From: Asparagopsis taxiformis
Lineage: Eukaryota > Rhodophyta > Florideophyceae > Bonnemaisoniales > Bonnemaisoniaceae
Reading direction: 5' to 3'
Assembly: GCA_030407315.1 (NCBI GenBank)
Contig: JALQPE010000176.1
Span: 124,001 to 188,000, forward strand
DNA: 64,000 nucleotides
Shown in pieces: positions 1 to 10,545 of the stretch. How positions within the stretch are numbered: the first letter of the stretch is position 1; each line of letters opens with the position of its first letter. The translations under genes and the position numbers were made by a program. The notes beneath the pieces are model-generated. The model had not been told where the DNA came from and did not search any database. It saw only the letters and a list, made by a program, of their open reading frames with translations.

Positions 1-2728
1 TACTGCCGCTACCAACAATCGCTGCTGCCGGCCCACGACTTTGAACCATTGCAACATTATTTTGAGCTAGAACAATCAGCAAGTGACAGGTTATTGCTCA
101 TTTATAACGGTTACCCAATCAAAATACGGCTCATCCGCCTGCATTTCTTTTATCTCTCGTCTACAAAAAAGTATGACCCGTACGTTAGGCTTACATTCAT
201 GACCAAATGGTGATATTTTCTGACCGGTGATGGGTCCAGTAGACGCACACTCCTACAAAGACGCCACTGTAATCCACGCATCCACGCACAAGCCAGTTCA
301 TAAACTGCCGATTTGGGACACTGCATTGGTATTCAAGATTCAATATGAACCATGCAATACGTAATGTAATCTCAAATCGTTTCAATTTCCCCAGATCTTT
401 CTCACCCATCCTCCTTGTTTTGCTCTAGCATTCTTAATCTCGAGACAATAGCATTATTTGCCTTCCCTCCTTGCGCAATAGACCCCAACACCGATGTATC
501 CCGATTTCATGTTGAGAGCACTTGCTACCTTCTCGAGCGCTACATGTTGGAGCAATCCAAACCGGACCTTCCAGAAATGAAGTCAAAATAGAAGCAGGCC
601 CAGAGTGAAAGCTTCTATTCGACAGATTCTGAGACCAGACAGTCTACTCGAAAGATTTGAACGAATACTAGAATACCCTATCAGCAAGATATATATTTCC
701 AACCATTTTACCATCCGTCCTGAAAAACGATACGAAGAAATGTACGTTGATATTGCAGGTTTTCGACAATGTCTTTTCTTTCTGGGCGGCAAAACCCGTT
801 TTCTGCTGTTGGTCAGGAACATCCAGTTAGAATAATATCCGATTCTAGTCATCCGTCTAGAAAACTTTCAGGATGTTCTTGTTCATCTCCACCAAAAACT
901 TTCCTCGTCGCTCCCGCCCTAAATGTCAAGAATAGTGGAACATAAAGATCTCTCTTTCAATATATAGGAATGTTTGAACTCTGCTAGCAGCTATGGTTTT
1001 AACTCTGGAGCGAAATAGAAGGTTAGGTCATTCCACATGAGCAGGGAATCTTCAAAAAAGGTATTGTCTCTTTCCATTTTTCGCCTCTAGTTATAGATTA
1101 TATGTGGAGAGCTGGAAGCTCGAATCTCCGGAACATAAAAATCATAGACAGGAAAGCTTGCCTATGATGGTTTCTGAGCCTTCTCTGGTGATTCCCCCAA
1201 GAAATGCAATTCTGTAATGTTAAGAAGCTTATGAAGAGTCCAAGTGAGGAAGAACAATTCTATGTTCATTGCCAAAATATTGGGGCATGAGGAGAAGCAT
1301 ACATCATAATCCCAAAGAAGCATTGGAACTAGAACATCTAATATGACGTTGAACTTTCAACTGATGATGAAGAACGTCATTTACATGCATACATCATGGA
1401 TCCGTAGCTTTAGATGGGGAAGATACGTTCATTAGGATTATTCATCATGGGAACCTGAGTCAATAAAAAGATATTCACAGCTAGTATGCTCATTCCATTG
1501 CACTTATAGAACCAACAAACTCCCGTATCCCGTGAACGATACAAAGCCGTACGAAATAAGGAAAAGACACGTAGTAAAATAACGTTCTTGTCCATTCAGG
1601 TGGACTACATATCCATATTCTAAGAATGAAAAGCAGAGGTGTATCTTTCCATGAAAAAAGAAGTTCCATGAGAAGAACAGTTTGAAGGTTTGTTGCCATA
1701 GTATATCCATGATGCATCCTGAATAGAAGTTTTTTGAATTGCAAGAAGGCGGCATCTGCGGAAAAGATGGTTGGTGATGGAAGAACAATGAAAGGCTGAT
1801 GGAATCGGATCTTTCTCTTTCACGACGAAGCAAAAGGGTGGGAAAGCTATAGATGGATGAAACCGATCGCAAAGCACTGAATTTAGCACAGCCGGTCAGT
1901 CGGTAGGAGCATTGTCCTGCTTGCATATGTCGACGTGGCTGAGTACTTGGCTTATGACGTGAGATGCAGAATGGCGTGTTTCAGTTACGTACGAGATTTT
2001 TAGGAGAAAATAAACAAACGTCACCTTGAGACAACATTTCGTCACGGAGCATGGTATGATAGACTTCCATGCACCGTGGGATTCTGAACATGTGACGCTT
2101 TCGTCATTCGTGCCGCAGCAATGATACTCTAAACGACCCCTTGACGAGGTAGCAAACTCTTATCAATCCACAGTGCAACACAGCTTTTTCTACTAAACAC
2201 TAGAGAAGGGCCACCGCGTGTCTGCAACCACTTCAACTTCGCCGATTTGCCGCACAGCTTCCATCGCAACACAACATATCTGACTGCAATTTCCACCTTC
2301 GACCGTCAGCCCCGCGCGTTTTTCAACTGCTCTGGTCCAATGTATGTTAATTTTCGCCCTACTAACCTTCCCTGTTCTGCCCGCAACTATTCTTAGAGTC
2401 AGCCATTGCGCGCCATCCCTGTCACCACTCTTTGACTACACATACAACCCCTTTCCACGAACAGGCTCTGGTGAGCAACTCTTTTCCATCTAGCTTTCCC
2501 TCCGCCATTTTGCAACCTACGCTCTTTTTCAAATTTATCCGCCAGCTCCTCCCATAAAAGCCTTCTCCGCCCTCGAGGGGAAACAATAGAACCCGCCAAG
2601 ATACCGCTTTACTTTTCTTCAATTACCAGTGAACTGCTTTCCTTCATTCAAATTTCCTCTCTCATTCTATCCCCGCCATCCACCACCTTTACCTTTTCTC
2701 TTCTCCCTACTTTCACTGGTTTTCTTTC
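1..2728. other. Gene-free stretch upstream of the first gene
   Basis: I see no convincing gene here. Open frames are short and overlap in several frames (for example 1504-1926 on the minus strand). One plus-strand frame at 605-835 has protein-like composition but no clear ATG or flanking splice sites, so it could at most be an old exon. The last 400 bases are pyrimidine-rich, which fits the promoter and 5' leader of the gene starting at 2729. Confidence 0.5.
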
Positions 2729-4111
2729 ATGTCTTCCTTTGTCCCAGAGATGAATAATACTGACAGAACCCCTAGCAGAAGGTCTTCCTCACCGAGTGTC
2801 GAAAACCATAGTTGGGATGTTCGGTTTGACGAGCTTCTCCAATGGCTTGCCAAAAAAGGAGACACGTGTGTTCCCAAAGCTGAGGGAGCGTTGGGGAGAT
2901 GGGTTGCTCGACAACGGGAAAACAAGAGAACAGGCAGTACGTTTCCATTCCAAGAAATAACTTTTGCACAGCTGAACCCTTCGCATGTTTGAAGTTGCTA
3001 ACTGATTTCTACTCAAAACATTTTCCACATAGAGCTCGATCCATCCAGAGAAAAGAAGTTGAATGATATCGACTTCGTCTGGAACACTGTAACCGCAATG
3101 TGGGAGGACAGATTTCGGAGATTGAGTGAATGGAGGAAAATACACGGACATTGTGCCGTACCCATTGCTCAGGGGGAGTTAGGAACCTGGGTCTCTAAGC
3201 AGAGGCAATTGAGGAAAAGGAATAAACTTTCCAAAGAGAAAATTGATGCTCTAAACAGCTTGGGGTTCACGTGGAGTACAGCAGAAGCGGAATGGGAGTA
3301 CAAGTTCAAGAGGCTATGCGAATGGGCAAAGGAACGAGGACACGCTAGCGTCCCATTTAATGAAGGCGAACTCGGATGGTGGGTAAATACTCAGAGACAG
3401 ACTAAACGGAAGGGGAAGTTACACCCCTCTAGAGAAGCTCGCCTACAAAGTCTTGGATTTGTATGGAATCCATCAATCACTCGATCTCAGAGGCACAACA
3501 GCATCGCGATGTCTTCAGCTAGCACAACGCCAACTTCAACTCCTGAAAAAACTGACAAACTCATGAGTCAAGAGAGCACGGAAGCCATCCTGAAAATGAT
3601 CTCAGAGCAGAGAACTAATCAGAAGATATGCGATTATGGGGCTAAGAATGAAGGGGTAACGTTACTTGGGAGTCTGAATCTTGAAAGCGGAAGTTCCTGG
3701 AACAAAGAGAGGGAGGAGTCAATATCATTGGAGCTAAATGTGAAAGAGGAGCAACAGGCTTTTGTTCACGACAATCCTTCTCCAATCTCAGCAGAATATA
3801 CGTCTGGAATAGGGAGCACACCGCATCCTGGATGTATTGATTCAGTTCCACCACCACCATTGCCAATTTTTCTGACGCATAATCTGTGGTCGCCAACAAT
3901 TCTTTCGTCACCCATGTTTATTTCATCCATGAATGGGATACATGGGGAGAACAATTTCCAAATTCCATCCAGTGGGTGTCAACCGCTGACAGGTTTTGAA
4001 AACGCTAACACAATCCAGGCACATTCAGACGCGCTTGAACAGCTTCTGGCGCGAGATGATACATGCGATACGTCGTACAATGGATCGATGACATGCCAGG
4101 AGGATGTATGA
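2729..4111 (+). CDS. Helicase-associated (HA) domain repeat protein, two exons
   Basis: Joined exons 2729-2936 and 3033-4111 encode 428 residues. The intron (GT at 2937, AG at 3031-3032) splits one lysine codon, and joining the exons restores an unbroken HA repeat. Three tandem HA repeats occupy about residues 27-200, each with the pattern W..RF..L..W....G...VP...G.LG.WV..QR..K.G.L......L...GF.W. The remaining 230 residues are low in structure, rich in Ser, Pro and Glu, with a short proline run. In bacteria and some algae HA repeats are attached to helicases or occur alone and probably bind nucleic acid; no helicase motifs are present here. The function is therefore unassigned, and a nuclear DNA- or RNA-binding role is inference. 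The start is the first ATG in frame and is followed shortly by repeat 1. Confidence 0.85.
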
Positions 4112-4214
4112 GTCTAGATTCTAATTCTACACATGATGTAGCATTGGAAAGTGCTGCTGGCACAGTTTGCAATCCTAACTATTGTAAAGATCGTTGAGGC
4201 GTCGTTTCAATACC

Positions 4215-4230
4215 AGAATGTTCTGGAATG
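4215..4230. promoter_or_regulatory. Heat shock element (three perfect units)
   Basis: AGAATGTTCTGGAATG contains GAA, TTC and GAA spaced by two bases each, a perfect three-unit heat-shock-factor site. It lies about 485 bases upstream of the DnaJ start codon, as expected for a stress-inducible chaperone gene. Binding is inferred. Confidence 0.6.
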
Positions 4231-4311
4231 AGTGTGGCGCCCAAACATTGGAGAGCGGGTGCTGACGAGGCAGATGATCAATTCCAGTGCTAAAACCATG
4301 CGGAAAAGACT

Positions 4312-4326
4312 AGAAACTTCTAGATG
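4312..4326. promoter_or_regulatory. Second heat shock element (two perfect units, one near-perfect)
   Basis: AGAAACTTCTAGATG has GAA, TTC and GAT in heat-shock-element spacing, about 390 bases upstream of the same DnaJ start. Two sites within 100 bases make chance less likely than a single match would. Confidence 0.5.
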
Positions 4327-4714
4327 TGATGACACTTGTTACAAAGCAAGTAGCCGAATCTTGTATTTTCAAATGGTGATTGGCTGAGAAGTGGGCTGCA
4401 GTCGTCTACATACAGTATTTTATACAAATTTTAAAGACCAAGTGTGCTGTCTGCACTACCTGTGTACGTTATTGCAGCGCTCAATAAAACTGTTGAATTA
4501 CCCAACGCATCGTTTATTTCCCTCATCTGTACTCGCGCTGGAATACTTTCTCCGTCTAGCACCAAGATTGCCAAGCTGATAAGGTGAACAGTAGTACCTG
4601 ATTCGACGTCCACCGTCGCAGTAGCGCAGACTTGTTTCAACTACTTCCATCTACAACGACCCTTCACAATCAACATATTTGTTCACCTAACTTTCCTGTT
4701 CTACTCTCCTCAAC

Positions 4715-5695
4715 ATGGCCAAAGACTATTATTCTATTCTGGGCGTCAGCCGTGATGCCTCCAGTGATGAGCTCAAGAAGGCTTATCGCAAGAATGCCAT
4801 GAAGTGGCACCCTGACAAGAACCCCGAACGGAAGAGTGTCGCCGAAAAAAAGTTTCAAGAAATCTCTGAAGCTTATCAAGTCCTCTCAGACCCCAAGAAG
4901 AAGGAAATCTACGATAGCTACGGTGAAGATGGCCTGAAGGCTGGTATGGATGAAATGCCGCAGCGAGGACCAGGACATGCTCATTTTTCCAGCTCGGGCT
5001 TCCAAAACGCCGACGATCTTTTCCGCGAAATCTTCGGCGGAAGCACCATGTTTGGTGGAATGGGTGGCATGGGCGGCATGGGTGGTATGGGCGGTATGGG
5101 TGGCATGCACGGTATGGGCAGCCAAGGGTTCTCAAGTTTCGGTGGCAGATCTCGAAAACAGCCCGATACAGAGGTAAATCTCAACCTTTCTCTTGAAGAA
5201 CTGTACCAGGGCGTTACCAAGAAGCTGAAGATAACACGAAATGTTGCCCGAGCAGACGGCGGACTAGACAGAGTAGGCAAGATTCACGAAGTTAACATCA
5301 AGCCTGGATACAAAGCGGGTACTAAAATCAGGTACAACGGAGCCGGTAGCGAAGCTCCGGGATATGCTCCTGGCGACGTCGTGTTTACTGTTCAAGAAAA
5401 ACCGCATGAAACATTCAATCGCGTCGGCAACAACTTGGAGATCTCCTATCGAATTTCCTTGGCTGATGCTCTTGCTGGGAGCACTGTTACGATTCCAGGT
5501 ATCGATGGTCGTTCGTACAGACTGGACTGTCCCGAAATTATCACCCCCAAAACCATCAAAACCATTTCTGGCGCTGGCATGCCATTGTCTAAGTCTCCTG
5601 GTCAACGTGGCGATATGATTGTCAAGTTTGATGTTGTCTTTCCGTCATATTTGCAAGAGGGCAAGCGCGAGAGACTTCGAGAACTCCTTTCATGA
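4715..5695 (+). CDS. DNAJB: Class B (type II) DnaJ / Hsp40 co-chaperone, DNAJB1/Sis1-like
   Basis: This 326-residue J-protein stimulates Hsp70 ATPase and delivers unfolded clients, in the cytosol or nucleus. Residues 4-70 form the J domain with the HPD motif (HPDKNPE near residue 32). A Gly/Met-rich linker with six GGM-type repeats follows (about residues 114-131). Two C-terminal beta-barrel domains and a dimerisation tail complete it (about 150-326). There is no CXXCXGXG zinc finger, so it is class B and not class A. The length fits the family (about 330-340). It ends near ELLS with no EEVD-like tail. It is probably heat-inducible, given two heat-shock-element matches upstream. A paralog lacking the J domain lies 3.7 kb downstream (9419-10033). 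Confidence 0.95.
   Translation: MAKDYYSILGVSRDASSDELKKAYRKNAMKWHPDKNPERKSVAEKKFQEISEAYQVLSDPKKKEIYDSYGEDGLKAGMDEMPQRGPGHAHFSSSGFQNADDLFREIFGGSTMFGGMGGMGGMGGMGGMGGMHGMGSQGFSSFGGRSRKQPDTEVNLNLSLEELYQGVTKKLKITRNVARADGGLDRVGKIHEVNIKPGYKAGTKIRYNGAGSEAPGYAPGDVVFTVQEKPHETFNRVGNNLEISYRISLADALAGSTVTIPGIDGRSYRLDCPEIITPKTIKTISGAGMPLSKSPGQRGDMIVKFDVVFPSYLQEGKRERLRELLS
5054..5107 (+). repeat. In-frame 9-bp tandem repeat (six units) in the DnaJ linker
   Basis: Six consecutive nine-base units of the form GGN GGN ATG encode Gly-Gly-Met repeats of the class B DnaJ G/M linker. Third-base variation between units shows the array is not brand new, but such arrays are prone to length change by slippage. Confidence 0.9.
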
Positions 5696-5820
5696 ATATC
5701 CATCAAAGGTAGCCTTGTAGAGTAGTATCGCAATATGTGTCAATAGTTCTTGTCAATATACATGAGCGATGGCTTGCTTTTTACTACATTCATTGTTGGT
5801 ACATGAGTACCCTCGGTATG

Positions 5821-7449
5821 TCAACGTTTCCGGAAAAAAGAGTCGACTCTTCGTGTGCGTGACTTTGTGATTTTGCCTTTCGGTGCATCTGATTCTGAAC
5901 TGCGCAGGCAGCTTTCAACATGAGCATTCATTTGAACCAAACCTTTCGGTAACCCTCGATTACATATTGGACAAATTGAGTGACTCGAACTTCTCTCTAC
6001 ACTCGCTTTAGAGATGTCAACCGCTTGTTTAGCTTTCGGTGAAGATGAAGCATTCATGATCCCGCCATTCTCTCCATTGCTGAAAAATGATGTAATCCGC
6101 TCTGCTCTCGGGGCTGGCAGTGCGTTTCGGTTGTCGGAGAAATTTGAAGCTCCGACAGCCAGCAAAGTGAGATCGAATTTTGCCGATTCATAGACACCAG
6201 CATGTTCCTTAAGAACGCCCAAAGAAGCTTGCACCATTGCGTTTCGGGCTCGTTCAAGATCTTCTGTACCAGAAATAGAATCTCCAAGTGCAGATACTTC
6301 AACAGGCATTGGGATCGACTTGGACAACCCAGCATACCCTTTTCCGCGAAAGCGATACGAAACTGTCAGAGTTCTTGGTCGCCTTGAATAGTGCAAGCGA
6401 TCATCTCGCAGACGTTGTACAAGATCCGCGCTTTGGGCATTCAAACGTTGACGAACTTCTTTCATAGTTGAACAATTCCGACATGATTCTATCGATGCCA
6501 TAGATTTTGGGGCATCCCCAGCATCGACTACAGCGCTATAATCCTCACCCCTACAAATGGATAGGATGTGTTTGGCATCTGTTTCGCTGTCTAGAATTCG
6601 AGAAAGATCTTTCAGTCCTTCATGCCCTCGTCCAAACCATGATAGAATGTCGCCAACTACGCTGCAGGGTGATAAAGAATTCTGTTCTGCCCAGGCATTG
6701 ATCTTTCGCTCAATAGAATGTCCAAACCCGAGGAGCTTTCGAGGATGAATGGTTGCTACATATTGCGTAGCACAATCAGGAAGGAAGATTGTTTGGGCAT
6801 TGGGCTTATTCATATTAACTGCCAGCTTTGCAAGTAATTTGGTTTCACTAATACCACCACACAAAGTAAGTTTTGTCTCTTTCGTGATCCTTTGGCGCAA
6901 CTCAGCTGCCAGTTGAGAAGCAATCATGAAAGCTCGATGACTATCATCGTCAGAGGCAGTGCCGAAGACATGGCCCTCAAAACGCCAGGGCTGTCCACCC
7001 AATCTCTTTTCGCATTGAATGAGCTCTGTGAGATCCAAGAAAACCTCATCCAAGCCGAGTTTCTGGCATGGACAGGAGAAAGATTGTCCACCAAGCTGAT
7101 CAACAACACGGCGTATACGATCAGCGAGCCAAGTTCGAATGATATCAATGACTTGCGCGTTTGCAGCACGGAAGGGCGCAAGATCCGAACCGTCTATGAG
7201 GATGAGTTCTGGACAGGCTTTCAATGCGCGGGAGACTGGGGTCATTTTCTGAATGGCACCGTATTTGGGCTGACGTGCCACGTAGTTGGTTGTCACACAG
7301 AGGTGCTTCTGGGTGATTGCTACAGGTCGGTCAACAAGGTGTGGACGTGTTCGTAGTGCAACAGAAGCATAGAAACAATCCAGATCCATTGTAAGAATGA
7401 TTCTTTGGGCATCTGGTTGGCGTGGTCGTTTTCGTGAGGGATTGTCCAT
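5821..7449 (-). CDS. POLI: Y-family translesion DNA polymerase, iota/eta-like
   Basis: The 542-residue protein is a translesion polymerase of the UmuC/DinB superfamily, acting at stalled forks in the nucleus. The first catalytic motif, MDLDCFYASV, lies at residues 21-30, and the second, LGLDEVFLDLT, has D134 and E135. The stretch beginning CVTTNYVAR with the following palm/finger residues is closer to Pol iota than to Pol eta or kappa. The thumb and little-finger regions follow to about residue 420. Residues 492-514 form a UBZ4-type ubiquitin-binding zinc finger (C493, C496, H510, C514). Two PCNA-interacting-like SFF motifs are present, near residue 455 (RITSFFS) and at the extreme C terminus (VDSFFRKR). 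Human Pol iota uses UBM motifs, so a UBZ is a difference. An insertion of roughly ten residues with two cysteines precedes the second catalytic motif. Confidence 0.88.
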   Translation of the reverse strand: MDNPSRKRPRQPDAQRIILTMDLDCFYASVALRTRPHLVDRPVAITQKHLCVTTNYVARQPKYGAIQKMTPVSRALKACPELILIDGSDLAPFRAANAQVIDIIRTWLADRIRRVVDQLGGQSFSCPCQKLGLDEVFLDLTELIQCEKRLGGQPWRFEGHVFGTASDDDSHRAFMIASQLAAELRQRITKETKLTLCGGISETKLLAKLAVNMNKPNAQTIFLPDCATQYVATIHPRKLLGFGHSIERKINAWAEQNSLSPCSVVGDILSWFGRGHEGLKDLSRILDSETDAKHILSICRGEDYSAVVDAGDAPKSMASIESCRNCSTMKEVRQRLNAQSADLVQRLRDDRLHYSRRPRTLTVSYRFRGKGYAGLSKSIPMPVEVSALGDSISGTEDLERARNAMVQASLGVLKEHAGVYESAKFDLTLLAVGASNFSDNRNALPAPRAERITSFFSNGENGGIMNASSSPKAKQAVDISKASVERSSSHSICPICNRGLPKGLVQMNAHVESCLRSSESDAPKGKITKSRTRRVDSFFRKR

Positions 7450-9418
7450 TTTTCAGCGATAGCGCTGTAAATGTAGATGCGCAGTAATGAAGTGAATTCA
7501 TTTGTCTTTTGTCTCCAAATGTTGTGGTTGAGGGGAGACGGACAAGCGCCACCTCAGTCAGGGCAACTTTGACATACCGGCAGGATGGAGGCTTTTGAGC
7601 GGGAAAATTTGCCAGCGTGCCATCAAAATTGGAGACATGATGCCTTCTAAAATTAATTCAGCGACGAAATAAAATATTCACTGAGTTTCATCCCAAAGGA
7701 CACACAAAGAGAAAGTCTTCATATACATGCTCTCGGACTACAAAAGGCATTGCTACGTTTTGCTGACTGGTCATTGGAAAGTCCATGAACACAAAACTCT
7801 GCGCAATTGCTCGGTGACATACGATGGGTATTCTTTGGTATCTTCGCATTCTGGGAAGACAGTAGCTAGGGTGAGGAAGATGTGGCACTAACGCTATATC
7901 GCATTGAATTCACACATTTGAGACTGGAAACTGTTGTCTATGCGATTACGGAGACAGTAGACGGGATTTCAGCGTGGAAACGTAGAACGAACTACAGTAG
8001 CGGTCGTACAGCTACAAAGGCACTGGTTTTGTAAATCTCTGCCGAATGGGGAAATGAAGAGTGGTTGATAGAAGTAATTGGTTACGTAAGTGACAGAGTG
8101 TCCGGATTTGAGAAGAAATGGTGTAGAGTATTGATATTGGTTGAGTTGATGCAACTTCAATCAATGGGATGAAGGACACGTAGTCAATGATACGTGACTA
8201 TGGCTCAGCGGCGGGAGCATGTTACTCAATTGTAAAGGTGAATTTTGGGATGTCTTGAGGCGGGATGTTGTTTGAAGGGCAACGGAGTTTCAACAAGTCT
8301 TGTTGCGTCAGAAGGACTAATTTAGTTTGGAAGTGCTCACATAAACATGCCACGAAACGGTGTAGGCGATTAAAGTGTTATCAAGTTAGATTTGTAATGT
8401 CTTGCTCGCTGTGCCACGGCGTTGGGTGTTAATCTGCTGGGTGGGGACAGGGACATTAATGTATTCCACGAAAAGCGCGTGACAAGGCTACGTGAAGTGG
8501 AACAGGGTACAATTCCAAGTGATTTCTCTCAGTAGCGGTCGAGGTCATGTTGTTTGCTTCCGTACGAGCCGCGATTGCTTCAAGGTCTTGATTTGTTGCC
8601 GGGTGGCAGCAGAATCAAGCAGTTGATTTCTGTGAAAGTGACGTTGGGCAAATCACTGGAGGTACGAACCAAGGATGCCAACTTGTCGTCGTACCAGTGC
8701 GGGCGGCTGCACAGCAGAGGCGTAGCTTATCAAGGCGTGTGCAGGGCTATCAAGTTTGGGCGAAAAGCTGGAGCCAGAATGATGCGGTATGACAGAATTC
8801 AATCAGTGAGTGTAACATGACTTGGTTGTCAAGTTGGGGCACGTAAACACGATTTGTGTAACAAATACACGATTGTTGTAGACTGGCGGCGGCGCCAGAA
8901 TGTCCGCAGAGAAAGCGTCTGTGTCTCGACAAAGCTTCCCAGTCGGGATCATCTCGCGGCCATGACAGAATTTGTCCACTCAATCAATTGTATTGCGACA
9001 TTGCGGACCTGTCGGTCCTTTGAACAGTTAGTGGACCAATGGATACTGTCATCTTGCGACTAAGTAATACTATTCGTCCGCAGGAATACAGTTGATGGCG
9101 CTATCCGCCACACCGTCAACCTTTTTACAGCAGCTCACTTGTCCGCACTATCACCCAATCGTCATCATGTATATCACCAAGATTACGACGGCACAGTGAG
9201 AGCAACCAACCTGATCATCTGTCTCCGCGCCACTGTTCAATTACAATCCTGTCACAGACGGTGCGACGCGTTCACTGTTGGATTCTGGCCATCAAATGTA
9301 GCACACACTCTCAACCTATGTTACAGTAACCTCTCCCACCGGTAATCAAACCCGCTAAATACAACAATATCCACGCACAGCCACCGTGCCGCGTCCAATC
9401 TCACAGTCATTTCACACC
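7450..9418. other. Long intergenic stretch between two genes
   Basis: About 2 kb separates the polymerase 5' end from the second DnaJ-like gene. Frames such as 8554-8820 (plus) and 7688-7888 (minus) are short, and I find no domain, splice partner or repeat. No J-domain remnant is visible upstream of the J-less DnaJ paralog. Confidence 0.5.
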
Positions 9419-10033
9419 ATGGCTGGCACCGTTTTGCCGCTCTCGCATGCGTCAAACATCCCCGAAAATTTCAGTGAAAGCACAAACCTCAACAAGCAAC
9501 CAGACACGGTGGTCGACGTTCCGCTCACACTGGAAGAACTCTACACAGGAACTACCAAGAAAATCAAGATTTCAAGAAATGAAACACGTGCCGGTGGCGC
9601 TATTGAGCGCGTAGGAAACGTCCAAGAGCTAACAATTAAGCCCGGCTACAAGGCTGGAACCAAAATCAGGTACCACGGCCTGGGCAGAGAGTCACCTGGA
9701 AAGGCACCAGGCGACGTTGTCTTTGTTGTGCAAGAGAAGACGCATGATCGTTACATTCGAGTTGGAAACAACTTGGAAATGCTGCAGCTGATATCTTTGT
9801 CTGATGCGTTGTGTGGTAGCACCATTACCGTTAATGGTATCGACGGGCGTCCATACCGAATTGACTGTGCGGATGTTATTACGCCCGAAACGGTCAAGCT
9901 CGTGACAGGCGCTGGCATGCCACTCGTCAACAGCCCGGGGCAGAGAGGCGACCTTATCATCAAGTTTCGCGTTGCCTTCCCCGCATTTATCAATGACGAA
10001 AAGCGTACCCGATTGAGAGAACTGTTGGTGTAG
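9419..10033 (+). CDS. DnaJ C-terminal-domain-only protein (J domain absent)
   Basis: The 204-residue protein matches the substrate-binding C-terminal domains of class B DnaJ proteins almost end to end: the TLEELYTGTTKKIKISR block, [19 protein letters not shown] and the GAGMPL...PGQRGDL block, ending in LRELLV. It has no J domain, no HPD and no G/M linker; only about 35 unrelated residues precede the beta-barrels. An upstream GTG at 9386 is in frame, but the ATG at 9419 in a good context (ACCATGG) is the better start. It closely resembles the second half of the full-length DnaJ at 4715-5695, so it is probably a partial duplicate. Without a J domain it cannot stimulate Hsp70 alone; it may dimerise with the full-length protein or hold clients (inference). 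The frame is open throughout, so it is not an obvious pseudogene. Confidence 0.88.
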   Translation: MAGTVLPLSHASNIPENFSESTNLNKQPDTVVDVPLTLEELYTGTTKKIKISRNETRAGGAIERVGNVQELTIKPGYKAGTKIRYHGLGRESPGKAPGDVVFVVQEKTHDRYIRVGNNLEMLQLISLSDALCGSTITVNGIDGRPYRIDCADVITPETVKLVTGAGMPLVNSPGQRGDLIIKFRVAFPAFINDEKRTRLRELLV

Positions 10034-10545
10034 ATTTGGTAGGCAGAATCTATGTACAGTGAACTCATCTATCTATCCAATGTCCAAGGTTGAGAATAAA
10101 TGAAAACCGTCATGCTACTAGATCAAGAGACGGTGGTGATTACAAGTGAAGTTTGCCTCTGAGAAGACAGCACTGGTCATGTTGATTGCAAAAAAGGGAA
10201 CATCCAGTTAACAGTGAAGCAACTGAGAATGAAAAATTGGATCACGATTGGATCGCCACACAGCAATAATGTGCTTTTTCATCACGATTTCATTTGATTC
10301 GCTCCCTTGCATCATGATTGATGTGTGAGTAGTTGGAGGCGCCAAAGCCCTTGACAGTTACTACTACACTGCATGCTTTACCCACCCGCTCGGCTTTTAG
10401 CTCTGCCGACCACAGCACTTGTCTTGAGACCTCGTATCTAATCCACATTGACTGCGCATTGCGCACCATTTTTGCGCTTCTCCCCTCACGCCATTCCAGC
10501 ACACACATCGACTAAGTGTATCGCTCTTCGAGCATCACTACACCA
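10034..10545. other. Intergenic region, promoter side of SEC31
   Basis: I see no gene here. The last 150 bases are pyrimidine-rich, like the 5' leaders of other genes in the window. Confidence 0.5.

Larger units (their letters stand above)
4112..4714. other. Intergenic region, promoter of the DnaJ gene
   Basis: This holds the 3' end of the HA-repeat gene and the upstream region of the DnaJ gene. Two heat-shock-element-like sites lie in it (listed separately). No reading frame here looks like a gene. Confidence 0.6.

Noticed and set aside
1504..1926. 140-codon minus-strand open frame in the first gene-free stretch
   Set aside because: Overlaps other open frames on the same strand, has a low-complexity Phe/Ser-rich composition and no recognisable motif; typical of AT-rich sequence.
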